Notes: generated by a model not told the origin, from the letters alone. A DNA stretch of 64,000 nucleotides from Acinetobacter baumannii (GCF_016508585.1 NZ_JADVOP010000006.1:62001-126000), one strand, 5' to 3'. Counted from the first letter of the stretch, positions 27,541-36,917 are shown. A program made the numbers and translations.

Positions 27541-30369
27541 TTAAGGTTTAACCACAACCAATACTTGAATCGCCTCTGGTGTCACTGATAAACCATCCAG
27601 TAAGCCCAAGCCTTCTTGCTGGAATTTCTGTAAACGTTGAATTTCATCTGCACGGATACTTGGATTAAATTGTTTTAGATAGCTCAAACGGTCAATTTCA
27701 TATTGCCATTTGCTGCCATAGATTTCTTTCGCCTGTTCTTTGAGTTGCGGTAATGCACCTTTTGCAATATCAAGTGCTTGAGCATAACGCGCTTCGATCA
27801 CTTCACGACGCGCTTTGACCACTTGACGGCAACTGTTACTATCCAGGTGATGCAAATACGGCTTAATAATTTCTGGATCAAGTTTGGCAGTAATATCCTG
27901 ACCGGTTTCAGTCAATAGAACACGAATCAACTGCGTTGGTAAACTTGATGGAAGATTTAACGCTTTTGGAGCAATCACATCCACCTTAAACCAAACTTCC
28001 AACAAAATCGTACCTTGTTTGAGCGCATTGGTTTTAAGAATCGCGACATTGGTACTCCCAAAAGATTGAGTTCGTATGATTTCCATCACACTTTCTGTAA
28101 AAGGATGCTCAAGTGTTAAATATTGTGCGTCTTCACGAATCTGTGCCTGATCACGATAGAAAGTTGCAGTCATACCCTCTTCATCAATCTCCAAACCTTG
28201 CACTTGCATTTGGTCTGTAGGCTTAATGATCACTGTACCGTTACTTTGCTCATCAAAATCAATATTGGTGGATGCCATAAAACGTTTCATGAACATCGGC
28301 AATAAAGTATTGTCATCATAATCTTCTAGAGCAGTGACAATTTCCTGCGCCACGATCGGACGACATGAATTGTACTCTAACAGACGGTCACGGCCATCCT
28401 GTAATTCTGCTTCAAGCGCCTGACGCTGCACATTGACCGCTTCAAGCAAGTCTTCAAAAACCTGCCCTTTATCTGCCAGTAAACACGCTTTTAAATCGAC
28501 AATAAAGTTTTCTTGCAGTGTTTGCGCCGTAGGTGAAATATTACTGAAAATATTTAGTGCTTCATTATACCAACGGAACATACGCTCTTGCGCCGTGCCG
28601 ACAAGATAAGGTACATGAATCTGAATACGGTTTTCTTGACCAATACGATCCAAACGACCGATACGTTGCTCTAACACATCAGGATTTGCAGGTAGGTCGA
28701 AAAGTACCAAATCAGAAGCAAACTGGAAGTTACGTCCTTCTGAACCAATCTCAGAACAGAGTAAAATCTGTGCACCATAAGAGTCCTCAGCAAAGTAAGC
28801 CGCGGCTTGGTCACGTTCCAATAAGCTCATGCCTTCATGGAACATTGCCGTACGAATACCGGCATGTATACGTAAAGCATTTTCAAGCGCCTCAACAACT
28901 GGACCACTACGTGCGATCAACAAAACTTTTTTATGTTTTAAATCAGAACGCAAACGTTCCATTAGCCATGTCACACGTGGATCTGTTTCCATCCAAGCGC
29001 CATCAAGCTGCCCTTCTTCCGGCCACATTTGCTCACGTAATTTACCATCTTTAGACCAGTTTTCTGGAGCAGGTAAAGCTGCAGGCTGGCAATCACGCCC
29101 AGGGAAACCTTGAATCGCTTCTCGTGTATTACGGAACAGGATACGACCTGTACCATGACGATCTAAAAGCTCATGAATCGCACGGAAACGGTGTTCTGGT
29201 TGATCTTCAATTGGATGACCCAACAGTTTTTCAACTGCTGCCAAATGTTCCGCTTCAAGTGGTAAATCCGACATCAATACTTCAGCGATTTTTGCAGTAT
29301 GATGATATTGTTCTTCTTCATCCAAAAAGCGATCAAGTGAACTGAAACGTTGTGGATCGAGTAAGCGTAAACGCGCAAAATGGCTTTCTACACCCAACTG
29401 CTCAGGTGTTGCAGTCAGAAGCAGTACACCTTCTGTTTTTTCAGCAAGTTCTTCAACCAGATCGTAACGATCGTTGCCGCCCTCTTCTTCGCTCCACATC
29501 AAATGATGTGCTTCATCGACAACAAGCAAATCAAACCCAGCTTCAATTGCCTGTTCACGCAAGTCATCATGATCAATCATCAAATCCACAGAGGCAATAA
29601 TACATTGTTCGGTCAGGAATGGATTCAGCTCTGGATCGTGTTCTTTGATCGAAGCTGTGCGGGTCAAATCAAACAATGAGAAATTTAAATTGAAACGGCG
29701 ACGCATTTCAATCATCCACTGATATTGCAGTGAATCAGGTACCAGAATCAAAATACGTTCAGAACGACCCGTTTTAAGCTGCTGGTGGATGATCAAACCT
29801 GCTTCAATGGTTTTCCCCAGACCCACTTCATCAGCCAGTAACACTCGTGGTGCAAAACGTTTACCAACTTCATGCGCGATGTAAAGCTGGTGTGGAATCA
29901 ATCCCACCCGTGCGCCAACCAAGCCACGTAGAGGTGAGGTTTGCATATTGGCTTGCATCTGCATTGCCTCAATACGCAAGTCATACCATTCCTTATAATC
30001 AATCTGGCTTGCCAGTAAACGTTCTAAAGGCTTTGAAAGCTGAATTTGCGCACCAATGCGCGTTTCATTCAATGCCTTTTTCTCTTGTTCACCATTGTCG
30101 AGGGTACGAATAACGTTATAACGGATCACACCATTGCGGTCATCAAAGGATTCGACAATCCATTTGATCCCCTCTTGATCCTGAACTTCATCATTGACAT
30201 TGAAAACAATACGAGATAGAGGTGCATTATTACGTGCATAGACACGAGTTTCGTCACTTTTCGGGAAAAGAATACTGATTGAACGTTCATCGACATCAAT
30301 CAAAACACCCAAACCTAACTCAGTTTCTGTGTCCGATAACCAACGTTGACCTATAGCAAATTGTTGCAA
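27541..30369 (-). CDS. rapA: RNA polymerase-associated helicase-like protein RapA
   Basis: 942 residues from TTG 30369, which has AAGGTGG five bases upstream; a GTG at 30378 lies inside that ribosome site. Swi2/Snf2 ATPase that recycles RNA polymerase. Seen: N-terminal FAIGQRWLSDTETELGLGVL, Walker A LADEVGLGKTIEAG, the DEAH-type box LLVVDEAHHLMW, LLLTATPEQLG, then helicase C motifs LCSEIGSEGRNFQFA and NPDVLEQRIGRLDRIGQ, and a C-terminal RapA-specific region. Length is close to E. coli RapA (968). No neighbour in operon. Confidence 0.96.
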   Translation of the reverse strand: MQQFAIGQRWLSDTETELGLGVLIDVDERSISILFPKSDETRVYARNNAPLSRIVFNVNDEVQDQEGIKWIVESFDDRNGVIRYNVIRTLDNGEQEKKALNETRIGAQIQLSKPLERLLASQIDYKEWYDLRIEAMQMQANMQTSPLRGLVGARVGLIPHQLYIAHEVGKRFAPRVLLADEVGLGKTIEAGLIIHQQLKTGRSERILILVPDSLQYQWMIEMRRRFNLNFSLFDLTRTASIKEHDPELNPFLTEQCIIASVDLMIDHDDLREQAIEAGFDLLVVDEAHHLMWSEEEGGNDRYDLVEELAEKTEGVLLLTATPEQLGVESHFARLRLLDPQRFSSLDRFLDEEEQYHHTAKIAEVLMSDLPLEAEHLAAVEKLLGHPIEDQPEHRFRAIHELLDRHGTGRILFRNTREAIQGFPGRDCQPAALPAPENWSKDGKLREQMWPEEGQLDGAWMETDPRVTWLMERLRSDLKHKKVLLIARSGPVVEALENALRIHAGIRTAMFHEGMSLLERDQAAAYFAEDSYGAQILLCSEIGSEGRNFQFASDLVLFDLPANPDVLEQRIGRLDRIGQENRIQIHVPYLVGTAQERMFRWYNEALNIFSNISPTAQTLQENFIVDLKACLLADKGQVFEDLLEAVNVQRQALEAELQDGRDRLLEYNSCRPIVAQEIVTALEDYDDNTLLPMFMKRFMASTNIDFDEQSNGTVIIKPTDQMQVQGLEIDEEGMTATFYRDQAQIREDAQYLTLEHPFTESVMEIIRTQSFGSTNVAILKTNALKQGTILLEVWFKVDVIAPKALNLPSSLPTQLIRVLLTETGQDITAKLDPEIIKPYLHHLDSNSCRQVVKARREVIEARYAQALDIAKGALPQLKEQAKEIYGSKWQYEIDRLSYLKQFNPSIRADEIQRLQKFQQEGLGLLDGLSVTPEAIQVLVVVKP

Positions 30370-30517
30370 TTTTTCCACCTTTATCTCATGTTAGGGCTGA
30401 AACATGGTTGCTCAAATCAGGAGAATATTTGAACAAAGTTTATACCCATTACGCAATACTTTTTGACATAAAGCTCATTAAATTTTGAGCGACTTAATTT
30501 CAACTTAAAAATTTTGA

Positions 30518-31162
30518 CTAAAACGGAACTGGACAATCAAATTGTACAAGCTCCTCTGTTTTAGGATGATGAAAACTGAGTTGTTGTGCATGTAGACATA
30601 GTCTAGGCATAAGCTGCTGCTGTGCTACAGTTGCATATAAAGTATCACCAATAATGGGATGACCTAAATATTGCATATGTACACGTAACTGATGTGACCG
30701 TCCTGTAATCGGTGTCAATTCAACACGGGTTACAGCCTGTTCTTGAATATAAAAATGTTCGATTGCTTTCCAGTGTGTCAAAGCTGGCTTGTTATGTCCC
30801 GGATCTACAATATGTAACGGCGGATGTTCCAGATCATATACCACAGGTACATCAACTGTACCCTCACCTTTCAGGGTTCCAGCAACAACAGCTTGATAAA
30901 TCTTAGCGGTCTGGCGCTCTTGAAACTGCCGTGAAATGGTTTTCTGTCCCCATTTACTTAACCCAAAAACCAGAATACCGGAAGTATCTCGATCTAAACG
31001 GTGAATGAGTAAAGTCTTCGCTTCGATTTTTAATAGTCTATTGATGACACAATCTTGTAAATCTGCTGTTTTCCCAGGAACAGTGAGTATGCCTGCTGGC
31101 TTATGAATCACCATAAAATCATCATCACGATGTATCAGGTGTTCGGTTAGAAAATTACTCAA
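30518..31162 (-). CDS. rluA: RluA family pseudouridine synthase
   Basis: 214 residues. The catalytic aspartate is Asp57 in IHRLDRDTSG. Other family pieces are VIHKPAGILTVPG near the start and LTPITGRSHQLRVHMQYLGHPIIGD. There is no N-terminal S4 RNA-binding domain, and the length matches E. coli RluA (219), which modifies 23S rRNA U746 and tRNA U32. The subfamily call rests on length and domain layout; RluC/D-type enzymes are longer. Confidence 0.9.
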   Translation of the reverse strand: MSNFLTEHLIHRDDDFMVIHKPAGILTVPGKTADLQDCVINRLLKIEAKTLLIHRLDRDTSGILVFGLSKWGQKTISRQFQERQTAKIYQAVVAGTLKGEGTVDVPVVYDLEHPPLHIVDPGHNKPALTHWKAIEHFYIQEQAVTRVELTPITGRSHQLRVHMQYLGHPIIGDTLYATVAQQQLMPRLCLHAQQLSFHHPKTEELVQFDCPVPF

Positions 31163-31469
31163 AGTTCAGTTCCAATGATCACGCAAACAAGCAGGCAATT
31201 CTAAGAATCTTGGACTAAAAATACAATCAAAATTATCTGATTTATTCGATTATTCTAAAGAAAGAATAATAAATCGTACAATTATGCAAAAATCATCTGA
31301 AATTATTTCAAGTCATCCAATATCAAGATACTTTTTGCCAATCTCTTTGCCTCAAATATACTAAAATCATTCAAAAAATATTTTTTAGCTTATTTTTTGG
31401 TAGCTTAAAATCTTAACACTCATTTTCTTAAATGCTATAAACAGAAGTATTAATTGGAAAGAGTAAAGT
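31163..31469. other. Divergent promoter region, 307 bp
   Basis: Lies between rluA and the lipoprotein gene. It holds a perfect inverted repeat ATTATTCT (31249-31256), 6-base spacer, AGAATAAT (31263-31270), a possible operator. No gene seen. Confidence 0.45.
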
Positions 31470-32171
31470 ATGAATAAATTCAAGAATAAGTTTACATTGT
31501 CAATTTGCCTATTTTCAGCATGTTTAATGACTGGTTGTGCAACCTCAACCCTTTTAAATAAAGATAATGGTGTTCGTACACGTGCTGTCAAACAGGTTTT
31601 AACTTCAGATAATGTGGTTGCCTTTGGTAAACCCGCTTCAGGTCTTGCAGATCTACCTGCTGACAGCATCGTCATTGCTGGGCAAAAAAATAATTATGTA
31701 TTAACCCAGGGTGGGACACGATTTGCCAAAGTCATTACGGGACTTGACCCCAAACTGATCCAAATTGATAAAGAACTGACATTTTATTCAGCAAAGAATG
31801 ATGGTGAGTTTTCAGGAACGCTTCCGTTGCGTTACATCAAACTTTCTGAAGATGTGACCAAACAGGACCGTGAGTTTTTTATTGAAAATGGGGCTGAAGA
31901 ATGTACAACCTCCAGTGACCAACGACTAAAAGCGCAACGTTTCTGTTTTAATATCGCATTGTCAGGCCGTATTTATCCACCTGCGTCAAACATTGCATCA
32001 CTAAAAGCATTAAGCAAACCCTATCAAGTCAGTATCTACACCACACAACAGGTGACAGATTACTCAAAAGCAGGGGCGAAGACTGCAGATAAACTGGTGC
32101 TTTTCCCATTTGCGGTTGCTTTTGATGTCGTAACTTTACCCTTCCAAGCCATTCATAAAATTTTTGATTGA
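31470..32171 (+). CDS. Hypothetical lipoprotein
   Basis: 233 residues, family not recognised. The signal peptide ends in the lipobox MTGC with Cys23, so the protein is lipidated in the envelope. The mature part has a likely beta-rich body (NNYVLTQGGTRFAKVITGL, LIQIDKELTFYSAKNDGEFS) and paired cysteines at EECTTSSDQRLKAQRFC. It ends with a hydrophobic segment LVLFPFAVAFDVVTLPFQA, reminiscent of YceK/DUF-type lipoproteins that close with a VVTLP motif. A very strong hairpin follows. Confidence 0.7.
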   Translation: MNKFKNKFTLSICLFSACLMTGCATSTLLNKDNGVRTRAVKQVLTSDNVVAFGKPASGLADLPADSIVIAGQKNNYVLTQGGTRFAKVITGLDPKLIQIDKELTFYSAKNDGEFSGTLPLRYIKLSEDVTKQDREFFIENGAEECTTSSDQRLKAQRFCFNIALSGRIYPPASNIASLKALSKPYQVSIYTTQQVTDYSKAGAKTADKLVLFPFAVAFDVVTLPFQAIHKIFD

Positions 32172-32222
32172 ATATCATTATAAACAATGACATTGATCCT
32201 GTTTTTGTAAGTGATAGGTCTG

Positions 32223-32267
32223 ATAAAACACTAAATTTTCGTTCTCAATGAAAATTTAGTGTTTTAT
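32223..32267 (+). terminator. 18-bp hairpin terminator
   Basis: A perfect 18-bp inverted repeat (32223-32240 with 32250-32267) around a 9-base loop, ending in TTTTAT. Good terminator for the lipoprotein gene, possibly in both directions. Confidence 0.8.
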
Positions 32268-32450
32268 GGCTGGCAAAATTCTATAAGAATCCCACCAAAA
32301 ATTGAACTTTGCACATGGCAATCCAGACTCCCCTATTTAATATATTTTTTCAAATAGTGACTGGATCAAATAAATTCATTTAACACTTGAGCTTCGAGTT
32401 AACTCCAATCTTAGAATCAAATTTAACTCAATCAACAAAGAGGTTGTTTT

Positions 32451-33023
32451 ATGCAGATTCTATATAACAAAGGCTACATGCTATTAGGCATAATTTTTAT
32501 TTTATTGGCACTATTCATCACGACTTCCATCATGCCCACCAGACATGTTCGTATAGAAAGCAGGATCTTCATCAATAAGCCCATTGAACAGGTATGGGCA
32601 CAATTCAAATGTGTCGATGCTTATTCACAATGGAATACTTTATTTGATATAGAAAAATTTCCAACACAAGTTGGGCAACAGATCAAAATTGATTTATACG
32701 ATGAGAATGGAAAAGTAAAAATTCAAATGCAACCCGTTGTGCTCAGCTTAGAAAATTATCGTCTTGAATGGGAAGGAAAATTGTATGTCAATGGATTGTT
32801 TAATGGTCGTCATCAATTCATTTTTCAGTCATTGGATGAGAATACAACTGAACTTATTCAAGCTGAAGATTTCAAAGGGCTACTTATTCCATTTTTAAAT
32901 CGAGCGATCATTCAACCAACATTACTCAATTTCAGAAAAATGAACGTATCATTTAAAACATATGTTGAAACATATAACTTAGATTCAAATCCATGTTTAG
33001 ATACTATTGATGAGAAAAAATAA
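32451..33023 (+). CDS. Membrane-anchored SRPBCC-fold protein
   Basis: 190 residues. One N-terminal membrane helix (about 8-27, YMLLGIIFILLALFITTSIM) precedes an SRPBCC/START-like domain beginning VRIESRIFINKPIEQVWAQF and including YSQWNTLFDIEKFP and YRLEWEGKLYVNGLFNGRHQF. The fold makes a hydrophobic pocket for lipids or aromatics; no catalytic residue can be named. AAGAGGTTG precedes the ATG. The stop (TAA) is followed by one base and the ATG of the MerR gene, so the two are coupled. Confidence 0.8.
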   Translation: MQILYNKGYMLLGIIFILLALFITTSIMPTRHVRIESRIFINKPIEQVWAQFKCVDAYSQWNTLFDIEKFPTQVGQQIKIDLYDENGKVKIQMQPVVLSLENYRLEWEGKLYVNGLFNGRHQFIFQSLDENTTELIQAEDFKGLLIPFLNRAIIQPTLLNFRKMNVSFKTYVETYNLDSNPCLDTIDEKK

Positions 33024-33024
33024 A

Positions 33025-33495
33025 ATGAATATTAGTCAATTTTCAAAAAAGCATGGCGTATCTCCGGATACACTACGCTTCTATGAAGAATTAAAAATAC
33101 TTGTCCCAGATCGATTGAAAAATGGTTATAGAAACTACCAAGAGCATCATGAACAGCAGATCAAATATATTATTGCGCTAAAAAGCATTGGTTTTAGCTT
33201 AATAGAAATCAAACATATCCTTGAGTTAAGTCAACAGCCAGTATCTGAAAGCTGCAATATACTTTCCAACCAACTCATTGATGAAAAACAAGCTTTGATT
33301 CACCAACAAATACAATTGCTCGAATATGGAAAAAACACCTTGGATCATCTCAAACAATATATCAAGGAGAATACCTTTATTCAAAACCAATCCAAAATTG
33401 AACAAATGATTGAAAATTTATATCAGTTGACTAAACAGGCGAAAGTTCAAAAACTTCTGCATGTAAATATTGAGCCAAACATAAAAATCAAATAG
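33025..33495 (+). CDS. MerR-family regulator
   Basis: 156 residues from ATG 33025, placed at TAAAATG against the upstream stop; an ATG at 33010 is possible. N-terminal MerR winged helix: MNISQFSKKHGVSPDTLRFYEELKIL, followed by YRNYQEHHEQQIKYIIALKSIGFSLIEIKHIL. The dimer coiled coil follows (about 80-125). It has a single cysteine and no metal-binding loop, so it more likely senses a small organic molecule. Co-translation with the SRPBCC protein suggests that gene is its target or partner. Confidence 0.83.
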   Translation: MNISQFSKKHGVSPDTLRFYEELKILVPDRLKNGYRNYQEHHEQQIKYIIALKSIGFSLIEIKHILELSQQPVSESCNILSNQLIDEKQALIHQQIQLLEYGKNTLDHLKQYIKENTFIQNQSKIEQMIENLYQLTKQAKVQKLLHVNIEPNIKIK

Positions 33496-33824
33496 TCGGC
33501 AAAGAGATGGACTGTATTTATAGAGTTAACCATCCAGATTGGATGATGAACCCGACAGGTCAACAACAGTTAAACGCTGCATTTTATTGATAAGTTTGAT
33601 TCAATTTATTTGCAACAATTGATTACAGCACTTTGGACCGTTTACTTTTAAAACTTAAATCGTTTTTTATCCGTTAAAGATAAATATTTGTTTAAATATG
33701 GATTAAGACCATAAATAAATCTGCAACAATAATCAATTAAACACAAAATCCGTTTAAAATTGGATATATTTTCTTCAAACCTTAGCCAATTGGTAAAAGA
33801 TTAAACAAATTCACAAAGAAGCTG

Positions 33825-33874
33825 TTGTAAAAAACAACAGATTCTTTATAATTCATTCAAACAGACAAGTCTGT
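33825..33874 (+). promoter_or_regulatory. Promoter with overlapping operator palindrome
   Basis: TTGTAA (33825-33830), 16-bp spacer, TATAAT (33847-33852), then ACAGAC-AA-GTCTGT at 33861-33874 across the expected start point. The arms also read AGACA...TGTCT, the style of TetR-family operators. A TetR gene lies 260 bp downstream on the other strand. A second inverted repeat, CTGTTGT/ACAACAG, overlaps the -35 region (33822-33840). Confidence 0.6.
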
Positions 33875-34050
33875 CTATTTAGCTGAAATAAAACCGAATG
33901 ACATGTGCATTCAGAGGGTAAAAGAAATAAATATAAGAAGACGCTTAAGCATCTCATCATCTTAACGTTGATTGTGATTGCAATAAGCGTTAAGTACATA
34001 AGAAACTTATCAGCAAAGCGCGATAGCATAAAGTTATCGCGCTTTTTTAT
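33860..34050 (+). ncRNA. Candidate small RNA or truncated-gene leader
   Basis: The transcript from the promoter above would run about 190 nt to the strong terminator at 34016-34050. It has a GAGGG ribosome-like site (33914-33918). A frame in it, open from GTG 33905, reads KKTLKHLIILTLIVIAIS (positive charges, then one membrane helix), as membrane-fusion or small membrane proteins begin, but it has no good start and reads through the terminator. So it may be an sRNA, a small protein gene, or the stub of a deleted efflux operon. Confidence 0.35.
34016..34048 (+). terminator. Intrinsic terminator in gene-less region
   Basis: AAGCGCGATA (34016-34025) pairs perfectly with TATCGCGCTT (34035-34044), followed by four further T. 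Confidence 0.88.
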
Positions 34051-34131
34051 TTTAAAATTATACAGTGAAGCATCAGCTTAAAACTAGCATATGCTTCAAT
34101 TCAACATAAATTGTCATGTGAATATTCAATA

Positions 34132-34701
34132 TCAAGAAGCGACTGGCAGTTCCATTTGGATCAAGGTTTCTACTCTTTTCCAGTAATCGTCTAAACACAC
34201 TTGCTTTGGATCAATCTGAGCTTGAATCGTCATTCCATCAAGGATACTCGACAAAAAGCCTGCCATTTGCACAGCCTGTTGAACTCCTAACTGTCGTAAA
34301 GCATGGCTGAGATGCCCTTTTAACCATTCCTTGTAATCAATAGCAGGCTGAAGTGATGATGGGTATATTTTTGAAATTTCTTCAACCGCTTTTTGGAACA
34401 TACAGCCATTAAAATCTTCCGTATGGAACCAAGCGTTATACCAAACGAAAATTGCTTTGATGTGTGATAAATAATCATCGGGATCACACTTGGCTATTGC
34501 AGCATCCAATGAATGCTGCAAATTGTGATTTCTCGTCACCAAACACTCTTCAATCAATTTAGCTTTAGATGGAAAATACTTATAAAAAGTCATTTTTGCA
34601 ACGCCAGACTCGCTAATAATCCGGTCTATACCGATAGAATTATAACTATAAGAATTAAAGAGATTCAGCGCTGTATTAATGATGTCCTCTTTTTTTGACA
34701 T
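34132..34701 (-). CDS. TetR-family regulator
   Basis: 189 residues. N-terminal TetR DNA-binding domain: KKEDIINTALNLFNSYSYNSIGIDRIISESGVAKMTFYKYFPSK, starting at residue 3, with the helix-turn-helix about 25-45. The C-terminal part has WFHTEDFNGCMFQKAVEE, a pattern seen in repressors of efflux or oxidoreductase genes. The gene faces the promoter/operator unit at 33825-33874; I infer it may bind that palindrome. No structural target gene is adjacent on its own upstream side except the divergent 34953 gene. Confidence 0.85.
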   Translation of the reverse strand: MSKKEDIINTALNLFNSYSYNSIGIDRIISESGVAKMTFYKYFPSKAKLIEECLVTRNHNLQHSLDAAIAKCDPDDYLSHIKAIFVWYNAWFHTEDFNGCMFQKAVEEISKIYPSSLQPAIDYKEWLKGHLSHALRQLGVQQAVQMAGFLSSILDGMTIQAQIDPKQVCLDDYWKRVETLIQMELPVAS

Positions 34702-34952
34702 TTATTTTTACCTGACGTATAAAAATTTAAGATTAAAATTAAGGCATTAGCTTGAAAAAACAGCACATAAATACGCATTACTTCACGATACGCCTAGAAT
34801 TATATCTTAAATTCACAACAACATAGAATTATTGAAAAAAAACGATGTAAGAGCAAATGCAAGTGCATGAAATATAAAATATTAAACTTGATTAAATACT
34901 AGCAAATTAATTTATTTTTGACTATGATAAAAACGGTAAAATTAAAATTTTA

Positions 34953-35810
34953 ATGCAGCATATGAACACATTCTCTTTTACGCAATCAGAACATACTCGT
35001 CTTGAGTTGCTGCAGTTCATCCAAAATTCCTTAAAACCCGAAATATGGCAACAAAATACGCAAGCTGTCAATCATCTCAAGCAACTGACACAACACCATT
35101 CTCTATTTAAACATCCGATACTCGACCAACTTCACCAATGCCAATTTAGTCTGGATCAATTAAAGTTTATCCATATCAATTATTTTACTGCTATCGTTAA
35201 AAATTTTACCGATGCCTTGAGCATGGTCATCTACCAAGCGCACAAGCTGGAACAAAATTCAAATATCCTTGAAGAAAATAGAATTGCATCAAAAATTTAT
35301 GCACGTTACTTGCTGTCGCTCAATTTAATTGATGAGTTAGGTTTCAATACCCATCAACTTGAACAAAGTTCAGCTGCCAAATCCCATCTGGTGTATTTCT
35401 TGAAATTAATGCAACAGTTAGGTCTAGACCCTCTGGATCAGAGTGAAACTCAAATCGAGGCATATGCACTGACAGAGTATATACAAAAAAATATGGATTC
35501 TTATGCTGAGCTTTTACTGATTTTGGCATGTACAGAACTGCAGGTGATCAAATTTAGTGAAGCATTGCGCAACAATATGGCGATTTACAACAGCATCTAT
35601 ATTGAGGGCTACTATGCATGTCATGGTCTAGCTGATCAGGATGCTTCAACACTTGCCAATGATGACAATCATCAAGATGATATTTGGACACTGCTTGCAC
35701 AATGCTATTCCCTGGAGAATCAACAACATCTACTGCAAATTCAGTCAGAATATTTGGTTTTATGGAATAATTTCTGGAGCAAAATGAAAGTTTGTACTGC
35801 AACCATTTAA
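34953..35810 (+). CDS. Haem-oxygenase-fold, possibly iron-containing redox enzyme
   Basis: 285 residues from ATG 34953 (ATG 34962 is an alternative; neither has a strong ribosome site). Mostly alpha-helical. The order of helices, with FIHINYFTAIVKNFTDALS, LIDELG (Glu128), IYIEGYYACHGLADQD and DDNHQDDIW (Asp238, His240, Asp243), resembles the haem-oxygenase-like di-iron oxidase/TENA-PqqC superfamily. Such enzymes oxidise small molecules with O2. Subfamily and substrate cannot be named, and the metal ligands are guesses. It is divergent from the TetR gene. Confidence 0.6.
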   Translation: MQHMNTFSFTQSEHTRLELLQFIQNSLKPEIWQQNTQAVNHLKQLTQHHSLFKHPILDQLHQCQFSLDQLKFIHINYFTAIVKNFTDALSMVIYQAHKLEQNSNILEENRIASKIYARYLLSLNLIDELGFNTHQLEQSSAAKSHLVYFLKLMQQLGLDPLDQSETQIEAYALTEYIQKNMDSYAELLLILACTELQVIKFSEALRNNMAIYNSIYIEGYYACHGLADQDASTLANDDNHQDDIWTLLAQCYSLENQQHLLQIQSEYLVLWNNFWSKMKVCTATI

Positions 35811-36128
35811 TTTTTTGCTTTTTCATCAGGCAAATTTACCTGACATCACGCTCAGATTTTGCGGCATGGTGTAATCAAAGCCAGCGATACACAAGTAATC
35901 AGGTTATCTCCCTTGAAATACCCTCTAAAACAATATCAGGCTTTACTAAAAAAGTATCGGTTGCCGGTTTCTGCTGAGCATTTCTCTTTCGATGTTCACA
36001 TAAAGTACTCCCCTAAATTGAAACCTGAATCATACACATCGTCTGTTTGATCCAAGTTTCTCATTCAGGATTGCCTTTCCGGCCATATTCAAACCGATGT
36101 TTTTATACTTTCCTGCCTGCTTTTCAAT
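35811..36128. other. Intergenic 318 bp
   Basis: No gene I can support. A 63-codon frame (35859-36050, reading MRHGVIKASDTQVIRLSP...) looks mildly protein-like but has no ribosome site and no recognisable family. Confidence 0.35.
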
Positions 36129-36770
36129 TTAACGCGACTCTAAAGCTTGTTGTGTGGAAGGACTTTGTTTGCGTTCTTGACTTGCTTTTTTAATCACCTG
36201 ATATCCCCCCGTTAACCCTAAAGTTGCCATAATCACTGCGACAATCAAATCTGGAAACATGCTTCCCGTACCAAACACACCGATTGCAGCAAAAATTACC
36301 GCGATATTGCCGATTGCATCATTTCGACTACACAACCAAACAGACCGCATATTCGAATCACCCTCTCTGAATGCATAAAGTATGACTGCTGAAATCACAT
36401 TGGCAATAAGTGCAAGTATGCCAATAGCTCCCATTGTAATGGCTTCGGGTGGAATTCCCTGCATATATGCATAAACAGTTTTAGCAATCACCACAAGTCC
36501 AAAAATTGCCATGACCGCACCTTTAAACAATGCAACCGTTGCGCGCCAGTACAAACTTGCTCCTAAAACTGCCAAGGAAACAGCATAATTGACAGCATCA
36601 CCAAAGAAATCGAGTGAATCAGCCCAGAGTGCTGAAGAATGTGCATAAGCACCACCAAGTAACTCAACAAAAAACATCGCAAGATTGATAAATAAAGCAA
36701 TCCACAATGCCGTTCTAAACTTGCTGTTGTTTTTTTGTGGTGCAGGTTCATGACTGCATGTACACGCCAT
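36129..36770 (-). CDS. CDF-type cation transporter, short form (CzcD/cadmium-zinc)
   Basis: 213 residues from ATG 36770, with AAGGAG seven bases upstream. Six membrane segments. Metal-site residues appear in HSSALWADSLDFFGDAVN (second helix) and SRNDAIGNIAVI (fifth helix), the paired acidic motifs of cation diffusion facilitators. It lacks the usual C-terminal cytoplasmic domain, so it is a short form. An N-terminal CTCSHE could bind metal. It is divergent from a CadR-like regulator, with a MerR operator between, which points to cadmium, lead or zinc export. Confidence 0.85.
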   Translation of the reverse strand: MACTCSHEPAPQKNNSKFRTALWIALFINLAMFFVELLGGAYAHSSALWADSLDFFGDAVNYAVSLAVLGASLYWRATVALFKGAVMAIFGLVVIAKTVYAYMQGIPPEAITMGAIGILALIANVISAVILYAFREGDSNMRSVWLCSRNDAIGNIAVIFAAIGVFGTGSMFPDLIVAVIMATLGLTGGYQVIKKASQERKQSPSTQQALESR

Positions 36771-36886
36771 GACACATCTCCTTAATGAAATATCAGTCGT
36801 TGATCCGTCTTTGTTCAAGCAACCGCATGACCTTTTTAATGCAATTGGAAGCGTTATAGACAATAATCAAATTAAGTTATACTGCT

Positions 36887-36917
36887 ATTTAAAACTATGG
36901 AGTAAGTCCTAAGTCAA
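36887..36917 (-). promoter_or_regulatory. MerR-type promoter with 19-bp spacer
   Basis: On the minus strand, TTGACT (36912-36917) and TTAAAT (36887-36892) are separated by 19 bp instead of 17. The spacer carries an imperfect dyad ACTTAGGA-CTTAC-TCCATAGT. This is the hallmark of MerR-activated promoters, here aimed at the CDF pump gene (36770), about 110 nt away. The neighbouring CadR-like protein is the expected activator. Confidence 0.78.

Larger units (their letters stand above)
33496..34131. other. Gene-less 636-bp stretch with a complete-looking transcription unit
   Basis: No full gene is present. A promoter, an operator-like palindrome and a terminator are all on the plus strand between 33825 and 34050. 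Bases 33496-33820 are AT-rich and contain nothing I can name. See the separate regulatory and ncRNA entries. Confidence 0.5.

Noticed and set aside
28557-29054. 165-codon plus-strand open frame
   Set aside because: Lies wholly antisense to rapA, with histidine/glutamine-rich composition typical of shadow frames and no start signal.
35859-36050. 63-codon frame before the CDF gene
   Set aside because: Mildly protein-like but without start signal or recognisable family; kept only as a note in the gap entry.
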